Part shown: positions 1 to 6,821 of the stretch, piece by piece
How positions within the stretch are numbered: position 1 is the stretch's first letter
How the letters are laid out: each line of letters opens with the position of its first letter
NCBI GenBank assembly: GCA_947176785.1
Contig: CAMWSA010000168.1
Location: forward strand, 1-7,994
Length of the DNA: 7,994 nt
DNA from: an uncultured Lachnospiraceae bacterium
Lineage (GTDB): Bacteria; Bacillota; Clostridia; Lachnospirales; Lachnospiraceae
Reading direction: 5' to 3'
The notes under the pieces: model-generated
Seen by the model: the letters and a program-made list of their open reading frames with translations, nothing else
The model's database searches: none
Told to the model about the DNA's origin: nothing
Program-made: the position numbers and the translations under genes

Positions 1-2470
1 GTCCCGTTTCATCCACCAGCTTTCCAATCAGGTCATACTTCACATTGGAATTTGCCGCCACAGTCACACCATAACTGGCGGATTCTTCTTTCACAAAAGA
101 TGCGCCAGACAGCAGTTCCTCTTTGGATTTGATTGCATCCATTGCTCCAGTCTCCACCTGAAAATATATCTTGGAAACGCGCAATTTGCTGTTCAGGGCA
201 GTAATGGCTTTTTGGATCAGTTCTTCGGTATCAAAATCTACAATATAGACAGATTTGGCGTTAATCCTTGACCATAGTGCCTTAAATTCCGGCATAGCCA
301 ATTTGTCCTCATCCACCTGCAGTTCCACATTGTTGCTGCGGGCGTTTTCCGGCTGCATACTGCGCTCGTCATAAATGGAATCAATAATCGCAAGCACTGA
401 GGCGGCGGAGTCTGCGACTTCTTCCGCTACTTTGATTTCGCCGTTTGCCTTATCTTCATAATATTTGTCAGTCAGCGTACCCTTGCGGTCTATATAACCG
501 TTGACGATCATATCGAAGTGGATGGCGGAGGCCGTGTTCTGGTCGATAACTTGCTCGTTGCCATGCTCGTCTTTGATAACCTTGCCGATGAACAATTCCA
601 CTGTTACAGCGCGGGGACGGTCGGCGACCGCTTCGGCCATCTCCGTTTGCAGCCCCTTGGCGAAAGAGTCGTAGCTTTCACTGGCAATGACAGTGAGAAT
701 GTTGATGTTATGCACGCCGTTGCCAAGGACACTGGTATCCATTCGCTCGCCGCTCTGGTTGACGCACAGGCGCAGACCGCGCCCCACCTCCTGCCGCTTG
801 CGGACATCGCTGCCGCTCTGCTTCAAGGTGCAAATCTGGAATACATTCGGGTTGTCCCAGCCCTCCCGCAGGGCGGAGTGGGAGAAGATGAACCGCACCG
901 GGGAGCGAACCGGGTCGCGGTCCAACAGCAACTCCTTGTTCTTCATAATCAGCTCATAGGCGCTCACATCGTCGGAGGTAGTTTCCTTGCGGCCAACCTT
1001 AGAGTTGATCATTTTGCCTTTGCCGTCCACTGAAAAATAGCCGGCGTGGGTCTTTGATGCCGAGATAGCCTGCAAGTACCTGAGATACTCATCATCGCCA
1101 ACGGCAAGCTGCATACTTCCAATAATGTCCTCATACTCCTCCTCAAACATGGCGGCATATTTTCCGTTGACTGGCTGGCCAGCCGCATCATATTCCCGGT
1201 AGTTTGCCACTTCGTCAATGAAGAACAGCGAGAGGACTTTGATGCCCTTGTAAAACAGCTGGCGCTCCCGCTGGATATGGGAGAGGATCGTTTCCCGTAT
1301 CTGGATGCGGCGAAGCTGGTCTTCATCCACCGCACCGATCACATCTCCAGCAAAGATCTTGATACCATTGATAAATTCCACCGAATCATCTCGACCATCG
1401 ATTTGCTTGACCACAAATCCGTTTCTGTATTCCTCCAGTCCGCCGGAGTAGTCGTAAAGGTTGTCTCCAATTTTGATGATGCGGCTCTTTTTCTTCGGAG
1501 CGCCACTGGCCATCTTTACCTCGAACTGCAAGGTGGCAGTGGGGGCGCTTTTGGAGAGATTGATGCTTTCCAGATAGAGGTAGCTGTCGGTGGCGGTGCT
1601 GCCGCTTTCAGTGATGCCTTTGACCGCAATCTTCTTGACCAGCCGCCGGTTGTAAGCCTCCATAGCATCCAGACGGAACACCATATTGTAGATGCTGTCG
1701 CTCTTATGGGTGGCAGAATAGCGCAGGGTCAGAAGCGGGTGGAACTCCTTCAGCCGCTCCTTGGTCTGCTTGCCCTCCACCGACTGGGGCTCGTCAATAA
1801 TCAGAATCGGGTTTGTCTTCGCTATAATGTCAATAGGCCGACGGGAGCGGAACTCATCCAATTTCATATAAATTCTGCGGGCGTCCTTGCCTTTGGCGTT
1901 GAACGCCTGGGAATTGATAATCATCACATTGATGGAGTTATCCGACGCAAAGCGGTCGATCTCCGTTAGCTGTGCGGAATTATAGATAAAGAAGCGTATC
2001 TTCTTCCCGTACTCCTCGGCAAAATGCTCCTGGGTCATCTCAAAGGATTTATACACGCCCTCCCGAATCGCCACACTGGGAACGACAACGATAAACTTGC
2101 TCCAGCCGTAGTGCTTGTTCAGCTCGAACATGGTCTTGATGTAGGTGTAGGTCTTGCCCACGCCGGTCTCCATCTCAATGGTGAGGTTGTAGCCGTTGGC
2201 CCGCCCCTCCAGCTTGTCCGACGGCTTGAGCTGGTTGGCGCGCTGGATTTTGTTCAGCTGCTCCAGAATCCGCTGGTCGGACAGCTCTGGAACGATCCTC
2301 TGGTTGCTGAAGCCGGTGAAATCCCGCTCCTCATTGACACCGATCTGATAATTGCCGCTGCCGCGATCCATCATATAGGTGGGGGTCGAATAGGGCTGTC
2401 CGGCAAAGACATCCACCACAGCTTTGGCAGCGTCAGCCTGGAACTTCTGGTGCCGGTATTGAAGTCGCAT
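1..2470 (-). CDS. res: Type III restriction enzyme Res subunit (helicase/translocase part, 3' end cut by window)
   Basis: This is the ATP-dependent subunit of a type III restriction enzyme. With Mod it travels along DNA after site recognition and cuts unmodified DNA. Reading from the ATG at 2470 I obtain 823 residues with no stop. SF2 helicase motifs occur in order: Walker A TGVGKT at residues 102-107, motif Ia VVVPSVAIREG at 128-138, Walker B-type DEPQ at 226-229, SATH at 252-255, REGWDNPNVF at 535-544 and QEVGRGLRL at 560-568. Family members such as EcoP15I Res have about 970 residues, so roughly the last 150, including the PD-(D/E)XK nuclease, are expected beyond base 1. The start is fixed by a GGAGGTG seven bases upstream and by the conserved opening MRLQYRHQKFQADAAKAV. 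The first 38 bases overlap the preceding HEPN-like gene. GC falls from about 60% near the start to about 40-48% in the last 200 bases in view. Confidence 0.95.
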   Translation of the reverse strand, partial: MRLQYRHQKFQADAAKAVVDVFAGQPYSTPTYMMDRGSGNYQIGVNEERDFTGFSNQRIVPELSDQRILEQLNKIQRANQLKPSDKLEGRANGYNLTIEMETGVGKTYTYIKTMFELNKHYGWSKFIVVVPSVAIREGVYKSFEMTQEHFAEEYGKKIRFFIYNSAQLTEIDRFASDNSINVMIINSQAFNAKGKDARRIYMKLDEFRSRRPIDIIAKTNPILIIDEPQSVEGKQTKERLKEFHPLLTLRYSATHKSDSIYNMVFRLDAMEAYNRRLVKKIAVKGITESGSTATDSYLYLESINLSKSAPTATLQFEVKMASGAPKKKSRIIKIGDNLYDYSGGLEEYRNGFVVKQIDGRDDSVEFINGIKIFAGDVIGAVDEDQLRRIQIRETILSHIQRERQLFYKGIKVLSLFFIDEVANYREYDAAGQPVNGKYAAMFEEEYEDIIGSMQLAVGDDEYLRYLQAISASKTHAGYFSVDGKGKMINSKVGRKETTSDDVSAYELIMKNKELLLDRDPVRSPVRFIFSHSALREGWDNPNVFQICTLKQSGSDVRKRQEVGRGLRLCVNQSGERMDTSVLGNGVHNINILTVIASESYDSFAKGLQTEMAEAVADRPRAVTVELFIGKVIKDEHGNEQVIDQNTASAIHFDMIVNGYIDRKGTLTDKYYEDKANGEIKVAEEVADSAASVLAIIDSIYDERSMQPENARSNNVELQVDEDKLAMPEFKALWSRINAKSVYIVDFDTEELIQKAITALNSKLRVSKIYFQVETGAMDAIKSKEELLSGASFVKEESASYGVTVAANSNVKYDLIGKLVDETG

Positions 2471-2954
2471 GAACGCTCACCTCCGTTTTTTCGCTTGTGC
2501 AGGGAAGCAAAAATAAATTATACCCGAGAGAAAACATAGTGCAAATTGCCGCATTGGCAAAGGCAGAAAGGAAACGCATATCAAAAGCCGGAACAAGTTT
2601 ACATTCAAAAACATAACGGTAGTCAACAAATGCATTGGAAATGAGGGTAAGTTCATCTGTTCGGCGCTTCTGATCTGCATATTCTGGTGCTTTTTCAGCC
2701 AAATGGCTCCAGATTTCATCCTGAATTGATTTTGGCAGCATTTCAAACAGAATGAGCAAATTATGCTCTTTACCATATTCAATGCCTCTCTTAAAGAGAA
2801 TTGCTTTGAGAGTAATTTCAATAGAAAAAGCTCCATTGACAAGCATAGGAATCCACAGCAACATTTTGTCTTCAAATTCTCGGTTCAGCTGTTCCAAGCC
2901 TATGTACGCATTATAGAACGCTTTAGCTTCATAAACGATAAAATCAGCGCTCAT
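2433..2954 (-). CDS. HEPN-like alpha-helical protein between mod and res
   Basis: This is a 173-residue protein of unproven function. I chose ATG 2954, preceded by AAGGTG at five bases (GGAGG a little further up); an in-frame TTG at 2957 is possible. The layout resembles small HEPN-fold proteins: a helix with SIEITLKAILFKRG at residues 44-57, then EHNLLILFEMLP at 63-74, and later DYRYVFE at 111-117. I do not see a clear catalytic Rx4-6H motif; the nearest is R56 to H64, with seven residues between. It may therefore be a non-catalytic or antitoxin-like HEPN, or another helical bundle. There is no signal peptide; residues 127-150 are hydrophobic but are more likely a core helix than a membrane segment. 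GC is about 32% in a sampled line against about 60% in adjacent res. Its position between mod and res, which are usually adjacent, and its 38-base overlap with res suggest a co-translated accessory defence protein. The reading frame is certain; the fold is inference. Confidence 0.8.
   Translation of the reverse strand: MSADFIVYEAKAFYNAYIGLEQLNREFEDKMLLWIPMLVNGAFSIEITLKAILFKRGIEYGKEHNLLILFEMLPKSIQDEIWSHLAEKAPEYADQKRRTDELTLISNAFVDYRYVFECKLVPAFDMRFLSAFANAAICTMFSLGYNLFLLPCTSEKTEVSVHATSIPAPEVPG
2478..2484 (-). promoter_or_regulatory. Ribosome binding site of res
   Basis: Minus-strand GGAGGTG lies seven bases before the res ATG at 2470. It sits inside the coding region of the upstream HEPN-like gene, whose stop falls 38 bases into res. 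Ribosomes translating the upstream gene therefore pass over this site, which suggests translational coupling. Confidence 0.8.
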
Positions 2955-2958
2955 CAAA

Positions 2959-3021
2959 TCACCTTCCTCCGGTTGAGGACATCAGGGCCTTTTGTTCCAT
3001 CTGCCGATGCTCCAAGGCCAT
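2959..3021 (-). CDS. Possible 20-codon ORF in the mod to HEPN-like spacer
   Basis: A short ORF begins at ATG 3021 (MALEHRQMEQ...) and ends in a TGA at 2959-2961, four bases before the HEPN-like ATG. A good GGAGG (3028-3032) stands six bases before its start. Its last codons (ending TGGR) contain the ribosome binding site of the next gene. This is the arrangement expected of a leader peptide or coupling ORF. It is too short for coding statistics, and I know no homologue. The ribosome binding site may have arisen by chance or be the scar of a deleted gene. Confidence 0.35.
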   Translation of the reverse strand: MALEHRQMEQKALMSSTGGR

Positions 3022-3043
3022 GACTATCCTCCACCTGCCATTT

Positions 3044-3062
3044 TCCGAAACGGTGCTTCGGA
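3044..3062 (-). repeat. Small inverted repeat in the mod to HEPN-like spacer
   Basis: TCCGAA and TTCGGA form a six-base stem around a seven-base loop, six bases after the larger palindrome in transcription order. In RNA it would be a weak second hairpin. An AAA rather than a T-run follows it on the transcript, so it is not a Rho-independent terminator. Its significance is uncertain. Confidence 0.35.
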
Positions 3063-3068
3063 TTTTCG

Positions 3069-3092
3069 ATTGGTCAGATACTTCTGACCAAT
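3069..3092. repeat. Perfect 10-bp inverted repeat at the end of mod
   Basis: ATTGGTCAGA (3069-3078) is matched exactly by TCTGACCAAT (3083-3092) around a four-base centre. The repeat reaches the last base of the mod stop codon (TAA, 3092-3094). As RNA it would be a stable 10-bp hairpin with a tetraloop directly after mod. As DNA the ATTGGT...ACCAAT half-sites look like a dimeric repressor operator. No T-run follows in either direction, so a classical intrinsic terminator is unlikely. Possible roles are mRNA processing or protection of the mod message, partial termination limiting downstream res expression, or a protein binding site. Confidence 0.75.
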
Positions 3093-4978
3093 TACAGAAC
3101 CTTCACCCTGGTATCCGGAGCCAGCATTTTGAAAATCTCGCCCACATTGATTTTGGCGGGGCTGTCGGCAAAGCTGCTGTCCCGGAACACAGCCCGGAGG
3201 GGCTGGCGCCTGGCGATCTCTTTGATAACAGCGTCAGGAATGTTCTCGTCAAAGCAGGCGATCAGGTCGCCGTCGTTGTAGGTGTGGACGGTGCAGCCCT
3301 CTATTTGTTCGGAGGTGTAGGGCATGGACAGGGGCAGGCCCCACTCCAGCAGACAGCCGAACAGCAAGTCCAAATCGGTGCGGTCGGGCTTGATATTGCT
3401 TTCCAGCAGAGAGAGCATATCCTGGCTGTACTCCCCGGCGGAGTAGTACACATCGGTCATGTTGGTGTCGTCCAGCTTGAACACACGGAAACCGCCGTCA
3501 AAGGGCTTACCTGGGTTGTCGGCGGCGATTTTCTTCGCGGCGCGGCGGATGCGTTCTTTGCCGATTTCGCAGATATTCTTGTAGCCCGCTTTGTAAGCCT
3601 CCGATTTTTCATCGCAGGGTTCCGGCAGCTGCACCATAATGAATTTCCGGTGTCCGCCGTCCTCAGCATTGAGCTGCATCACAGCGTGGGCAGTGGTGGC
3701 GGAACCGGAGAAGAAATCGAGAATAATATCATCGCTACTTGTATGAATACTTGCCAAAAAGTGAATTAGTGAAACTGGTTTTGGAAAGGAAAACACTTTG
3801 CCATTAAATAAACTTGTAATCTCCTTTGTCCCATCCTGTGACATACCGATATTCTCAGGCAGCTTGGTACTGACAGCAACTCTTCCAAAATTATCGCCAG
3901 CCTTTTCCATATCATCTTCTTTCCAATATCTTAAGACAGGCTTTTGAATGTTCAAAAAAGAGTAATCATTTGGAAAGACGATGCGATCAACTGCATAATA
4001 GCTCTGAAAGGTTTCTTCTGTAATAGCCCATGTTCGGTTAGGATTTGCAGGGAATTCTTCTCCGGTTTTGGGGTTTATGATTGTGAAAAAGCTATTCGGT
4101 CTTTCACTTGCCGTTGTCTGCTTTGTTAAGTCATGAACCCTCCAAGGGCGACCGGGGAAATCTGGAGTTTCATAATACTTTCTTTTTTTCCCCTCAATAC
4201 TTGCAAGAAATTTACTCGATTTTGCATAGCAGATAATCCATTCAAAATCCTGAGATACACCAAACGGAACATCAGATTTTGCCGTTCTTTTTCTCCACGG
4301 GAATGTAGCAATGTAGTTACTTGCCCCAAATATATCCGCACAAATCTTTTTGAGATTATCCACCTCATTGTCGTCAATCGAAATAAAAATAGCGCCATCT
4401 TCACTAAGAAAATTTCTTGCCAGTATCAGTCGGGAATAAATCATACTGCACCAATCAGAGTGAAAGCGCCCATTGCTGTCTGTATTCTTAAACAGCCGGT
4501 CGCCGTTCTCATCCACCTGCCCGGATTCTTCGCTGTATTCCTCGCCACTCATAGCAAAATCATCCCGATAAATGAAGTCGTTGCCAGTGTTGTAGGGCGG
4601 GTCAATGTAGATCATCTTCACCTTGCCCAGATAACTCTCCTGCAACAGCTTCAGCACTTCCAGATTGTCGCCCTCGATGTAGAGGTTTTCGGTGGTGTCC
4701 CAGTCCACGCTCTCCGCCGGGCAGGGCCGCAGTGTCTTACGGATGGGCCGGGTGGCCTCCACAATGGCGGCCTTCTTGCCCACCCAGGTGAACTCGTAGG
4801 CTTCATCGCCCTCCAGCACCACGTCGGACAGCATCTGCCGCAGCAGCCCAAAGTTGACCGCTCTTTTCAGCTTGCCGTCCTCGCCGCGGGCCTCTGTCAC
4901 ACAGGCAGGAAACAGGGCTATAAGTTTTTCTATATTAGTCTGAGTTAAGTCGGGGGTTTCCATTCTCAGCTTATCCAC
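3092..4978 (-). CDS. mod: Type III DNA methyltransferase Mod (beta-class N6-adenine)
   Basis: Mod recognises the target, transfers a methyl group from S-adenosylmethionine to adenine N6, and guides Res. The 628-residue product, normal for the family, has IEGDNLEVLKLL at 101-112, catalytic DPPY at 126-129, SDW...SRLILAR at 174-188, FISIDDNE at 198-205, and the SAM-binding FFSGSATTAHAV at 422-433 followed by FIMVQLPEP at 446-454. Catalytic motif before SAM motif is the beta-class order; the region between, about residues 220-400, holds the target recognition domain. The GTG at 4978 is chosen because AAGGAGGTG stands seven bases before it; ATG 4963 (residue 6) is a weaker alternative. The GTG shares its first base with the stop of the preceding AbiJ-like gene. 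The central part is strongly AT-rich (about 32-38% GC) between GC-rich flanks (about 60-65%), suggesting an exchanged recognition module. All catalytic residues look intact. Confidence 0.97.
   Translation of the reverse strand: MDKLRMETPDLTQTNIEKLIALFPACVTEARGEDGKLKRAVNFGLLRQMLSDVVLEGDEAYEFTWVGKKAAIVEATRPIRKTLRPCPAESVDWDTTENLYIEGDNLEVLKLLQESYLGKVKMIYIDPPYNTGNDFIYRDDFAMSGEEYSEESGQVDENGDRLFKNTDSNGRFHSDWCSMIYSRLILARNFLSEDGAIFISIDDNEVDNLKKICADIFGASNYIATFPWRKRTAKSDVPFGVSQDFEWIICYAKSSKFLASIEGKKRKYYETPDFPGRPWRVHDLTKQTTASERPNSFFTIINPKTGEEFPANPNRTWAITEETFQSYYAVDRIVFPNDYSFLNIQKPVLRYWKEDDMEKAGDNFGRVAVSTKLPENIGMSQDGTKEITSLFNGKVFSFPKPVSLIHFLASIHTSSDDIILDFFSGSATTAHAVMQLNAEDGGHRKFIMVQLPEPCDEKSEAYKAGYKNICEIGKERIRRAAKKIAADNPGKPFDGGFRVFKLDDTNMTDVYYSAGEYSQDMLSLLESNIKPDRTDLDLLFGCLLEWGLPLSMPYTSEQIEGCTVHTYNDGDLIACFDENIPDAVIKEIARRQPLRAVFRDSSFADSPAKINVGEIFKMLAPDTRVKVL
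3716..4440 (-). other. AT-rich central segment of mod covering the target recognition domain
   Basis: Sampled 60-base lines at 3721 and 4201 count 32% and 33% GC, while 4681 counts 65% and the line before 3721 is visibly GC-rich. The right-hand change falls at about residues 420-422, immediately before the SAM-binding FSGSAT motif; the other end is gradual, over about 4440-4500 (residues 160-180). The segment corresponds to the region of type III Mod proteins that fixes DNA specificity. The pattern fits recombination within conserved flanks that swaps recognition domains between mod alleles, but it is composition evidence only. Confidence 0.65.
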
Positions 4979-5865
4979 TATTTTGCACCTCCTTGTAAAC
5001 TTTTACGATAGTCTCCGATTTGGCTAATTGCTGCTTTCAAAACCTGGAAGCAAATCATCGCAGTGTGCTTATCTGGAGCAAATTGCGATGCCATCTGTGA
5101 ATAAGGATGAATGTAATTTCTAAAATCTCTTACAGCATGGCTGAATTTCTTAACATCTGCTTTCAAAAACCCTACTTCAGAAGCCGCATCAATAAAGTTG
5201 TTAAGCGTCCAATCAGGAAATTTCTTAATTTTTCCTTCTTTGTCTTTGGGGGCGCATAATGTTCGGTTAAATTGCTGTGGATAAGATGATGCTATTCCAA
5301 GCAAAATACCCTCCAAGATACTGCCAATCATAATCACGGACGCAAGAGGCGAATCGTTTTTAACACACGACTCAACTTCTTTCAGACGTATTTTGATAAT
5401 CTCATTTACAGCAGGGTCAAGCCCAAGAAGATCAATATTTATATCGAATGTCCTTCTTAAGAATTCATCTTCACTCATGGAAGAAGCCTTTTTTGTGCTT
5501 TCGACAACGACCCTGTCGCGTCTCTTAAAAGTTATGATATCATTGTCTCGGATTACTTCCCATTTATCAAAAGCAAGATATTGATTAAAATCGGCAATCA
5601 AGCTATCAAGTTCGTCGATTTTTCCAACGAAATCAATGACAGCAAATGCCATCTTGATGCACTTGTCAAGTTCAGGGGTCCCATTGATTTTTTGGAGCCG
5701 ATCTTCTGTATAGAACCACCTTGATGGGAAGCCCTGTCCATATGTATCATTAAAACCAATCTGGCTAAAAAAGGATACAAGCATTGGTCCTGAGCGATAA
5801 TGGTCAGTCCCATCACCATTGATTACTTCTCGCAATTTCTCCAGCGTTTTTTTGCTTAATTGCAT
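4978..5865 (-). CDS. AbiJ-like abortive infection protein with C-terminal HEPN-type domain
   Basis: A 295-residue soluble protein. Residues 1-75 resemble the N-terminal domain of AbiJ-family proteins (AbiJ-NTD3 type, recalled rather than searched), with the block YRSGP at 23-27 and YGQGFPSRWFYT at 42-53. Residues 130-190 (EDEFLRR..., LEGILLG) lead into a helical C-terminal half with RDFRNYIH at 246-253, which fits the HEPN ribonuclease signature Rx4-6H (R246, H253). HEPN proteins of this type usually cut RNA, and AbiJ stops phage by abortive infection; RNase activity here is inferred. The gene lies 23 bases after the 112-residue gene and its stop overlaps the mod GTG, so it is made together with the methyltransferase. 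Its ATG has only a weak upstream GGGG, suggesting low or coupled translation of a possibly toxic product. GC is about 37%, unlike the core R-M genes. It might instead be a regulator or antitoxin partner of the neighbouring small genes. Confidence 0.85.
   Translation of the reverse strand: MQLSKKTLEKLREVINGDGTDHYRSGPMLVSFFSQIGFNDTYGQGFPSRWFYTEDRLQKINGTPELDKCIKMAFAVIDFVGKIDELDSLIADFNQYLAFDKWEVIRDNDIITFKRRDRVVVESTKKASSMSEDEFLRRTFDINIDLLGLDPAVNEIIKIRLKEVESCVKNDSPLASVIMIGSILEGILLGIASSYPQQFNRTLCAPKDKEGKIKKFPDWTLNNFIDAASEVGFLKADVKKFSHAVRDFRNYIHPYSQMASQFAPDKHTAMICFQVLKAAISQIGDYRKSLQGGAK
4986..4994 (-). promoter_or_regulatory. Ribosome binding site of mod, deciding a GTG start
   Basis: Minus-strand AAGGAGGTG is a near-perfect anti-16S match located seven bases before GTG 4978. 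It is read as part of the last codons (LQGGAK) of the AbiJ-like gene. It is too far (22 bases) from the in-frame ATG at 4963, so GTG is preferred. The overlap TAGTG implies termination and reinitiation coupling of mod to the AbiJ-like gene. Confidence 0.85.
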
Positions 5866-5888
5866 TTACTGTTTGCCCCGCTTTCTTT

Positions 5889-6227
5889 TCAACCATTTCT
5901 CATTGCTTTGCAAAATTCGTCAAACAACTTTCCGGTCTTTTTCGCTTGTAAATAGATTTGTTTCCATACCAAATCGTTAATAAGGCTCTGGTCAGGGGCA
6001 TTATCCAAAGACACACGGTTCCCCCGTGGTGGAAAAACCAAATTGAAAAGAACTATATTTTCTGGATGCTCCGTATTGATCTTATCTATTTCCTCTCGAA
6101 CCTGATACATTTGTATCGGACGCTGATTTAATATATTGCGAATGTCTTGAATATCGTTTTCAAGTTTCCATTGTTCTTGTAATGTATGTGCCTTTTCAAA
6201 AAGGCCAATTGCGTCTTTCTCTGTCAT
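5889..6227 (-). CDS. Unknown 112-residue soluble protein in the cargo block
   Basis: I do not recognise this family. The ATG at 6227 has GGAGG (6237-6241) nine bases upstream, and the gene starts 18 bases after the stop of the membrane protein gene. The product is charged and probably mostly helical (residues 1-35 and 78-110), with a short hydrophobic strand-like stretch NIVLFNLVFPPRG at 57-69 containing a PPRG turn. No signal peptide, membrane helix, zinc ligands or nuclease motif is visible. Size and position between a membrane protein and an AbiJ/HEPN protein would suit an antitoxin, adaptor or sensor partner, but that is guesswork. The coding call rests on the ribosome binding site, the tight spacing and the AT-rich composition shared with its neighbours. 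Confidence 0.75.
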   Translation of the reverse strand: MTEKDAIGLFEKAHTLQEQWKLENDIQDIRNILNQRPIQMYQVREEIDKINTEHPENIVLFNLVFPPRGNRVSLDNAPDQSLINDLVWKQIYLQAKKTGKLFDEFCKAMRNG

Positions 6228-6245
6228 TACAGACTTCCTCCCGCT

Positions 6246-6821
6246 TTATCTGTTAACACCTAGTTGTTCAGTGGCATCTTGCGCCTGTGTATCATTTTCA
6301 ATTTTTGCTTGGGTATTAGGATTCCTAATTAGCATTGCTGCTATTTGCACCTCATTCCATTGCGCCTTATGCTCTTCTTGTTTATCCACAAGCCAAATGC
6401 TAAAAAACAGCAAAGAAGACGATAAAACTGTAACGCTCGTTCCGACTTTTTCACTAATGTTTATTGGGACAACGAATGATAAAAATAGGACTATAAATGC
6501 CATGCCATATAATATTGATGCAATCTGATGCATAATCCTTTGCTTTTTCGGAGGATTTTGGTACTTGGATGCTATCTTAACAAACAATAGATTTTGGGGA
6601 CTCAAATTGAAATTCCCTACATTGTTAAATACATCCACCTGATTTTTCAAATCTTCATTCCAAAAGCTAATTTGGGAGTCTAGCAGTTGCGCTATTGTAA
6701 AAAACAATGTTGCTACAGACAAACCTACTATAGTTTGCGGTTCTATTTCAATAAAAAGTGAAACGATAAACAGTCCTACAAGACCAGTAGCTATGTAAAT
6801 GGACATACTTCGACTTTTCAT
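6246..6821 (-). CDS. Four-helix membrane protein in the cargo block
   Basis: A 191-residue integral membrane protein with predicted helices at about residues 7-24, 29-47, 102-121 and 127-145, arranged as two hairpins. Between them lies a loop of about 55 residues (LDSQISFWNEDLKNQVDVF...), and a hydrophilic tail of about 45 residues rich in Q, N, E and D follows. Short loops within each hairpin suggest that the middle segment and both ends face the cytoplasm. ATG 6821 overlaps the DUF4391 stop as ATGA, so translation is coupled; no strong ribosome binding site is visible. I do not recognise the family. Small multi-helix proteins in defence operons are often effectors that depolarise or permeabilise the membrane, so that role is possible here; a membrane anchor for partner proteins is the alternative. 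GC is about 38%. Confidence 0.85.
   Translation of the reverse strand: MKSRSMSIYIATGLVGLFIVSLFIEIEPQTIVGLSVATLFFTIAQLLDSQISFWNEDLKNQVDVFNNVGNFNLSPQNLLFVKIASKYQNPPKKQRIMHQIASILYGMAFIVLFLSFVVPINISEKVGTSVTVLSSSLLFFSIWLVDKQEEHKAQWNEVQIAAMLIRNPNTQAKIENDTQAQDATEQLGVNR

Noticed and set aside
518..2539. Long plus-strand ORFs at 518-1033, 1277-1969 and 2024-2539
   Set aside because: They lie opposite res, whose frame carries all helicase motifs; their proteins show no recognisable family and arise from GC-rich antisense codons.
3044..3092. Rho-independent terminator after mod
   Set aside because: The stems are real, but neither is followed by a T-run on the transcribed strand, and the operon continues with tight spacing.
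3020..4948. Plus-strand ORFs at 3020-3769 and 4133-4948 opposite mod
   Set aside because: The minus-strand frame encodes a complete Mod with DPPY and SAM motifs; the opposite frames have low-complexity, unrecognisable products and no good ribosome binding site context.
4961..4963. ATG 4963 as the start of mod
   Set aside because: The strong AAGGAGGTG is spaced seven bases from GTG 4978 but 22 from this ATG.
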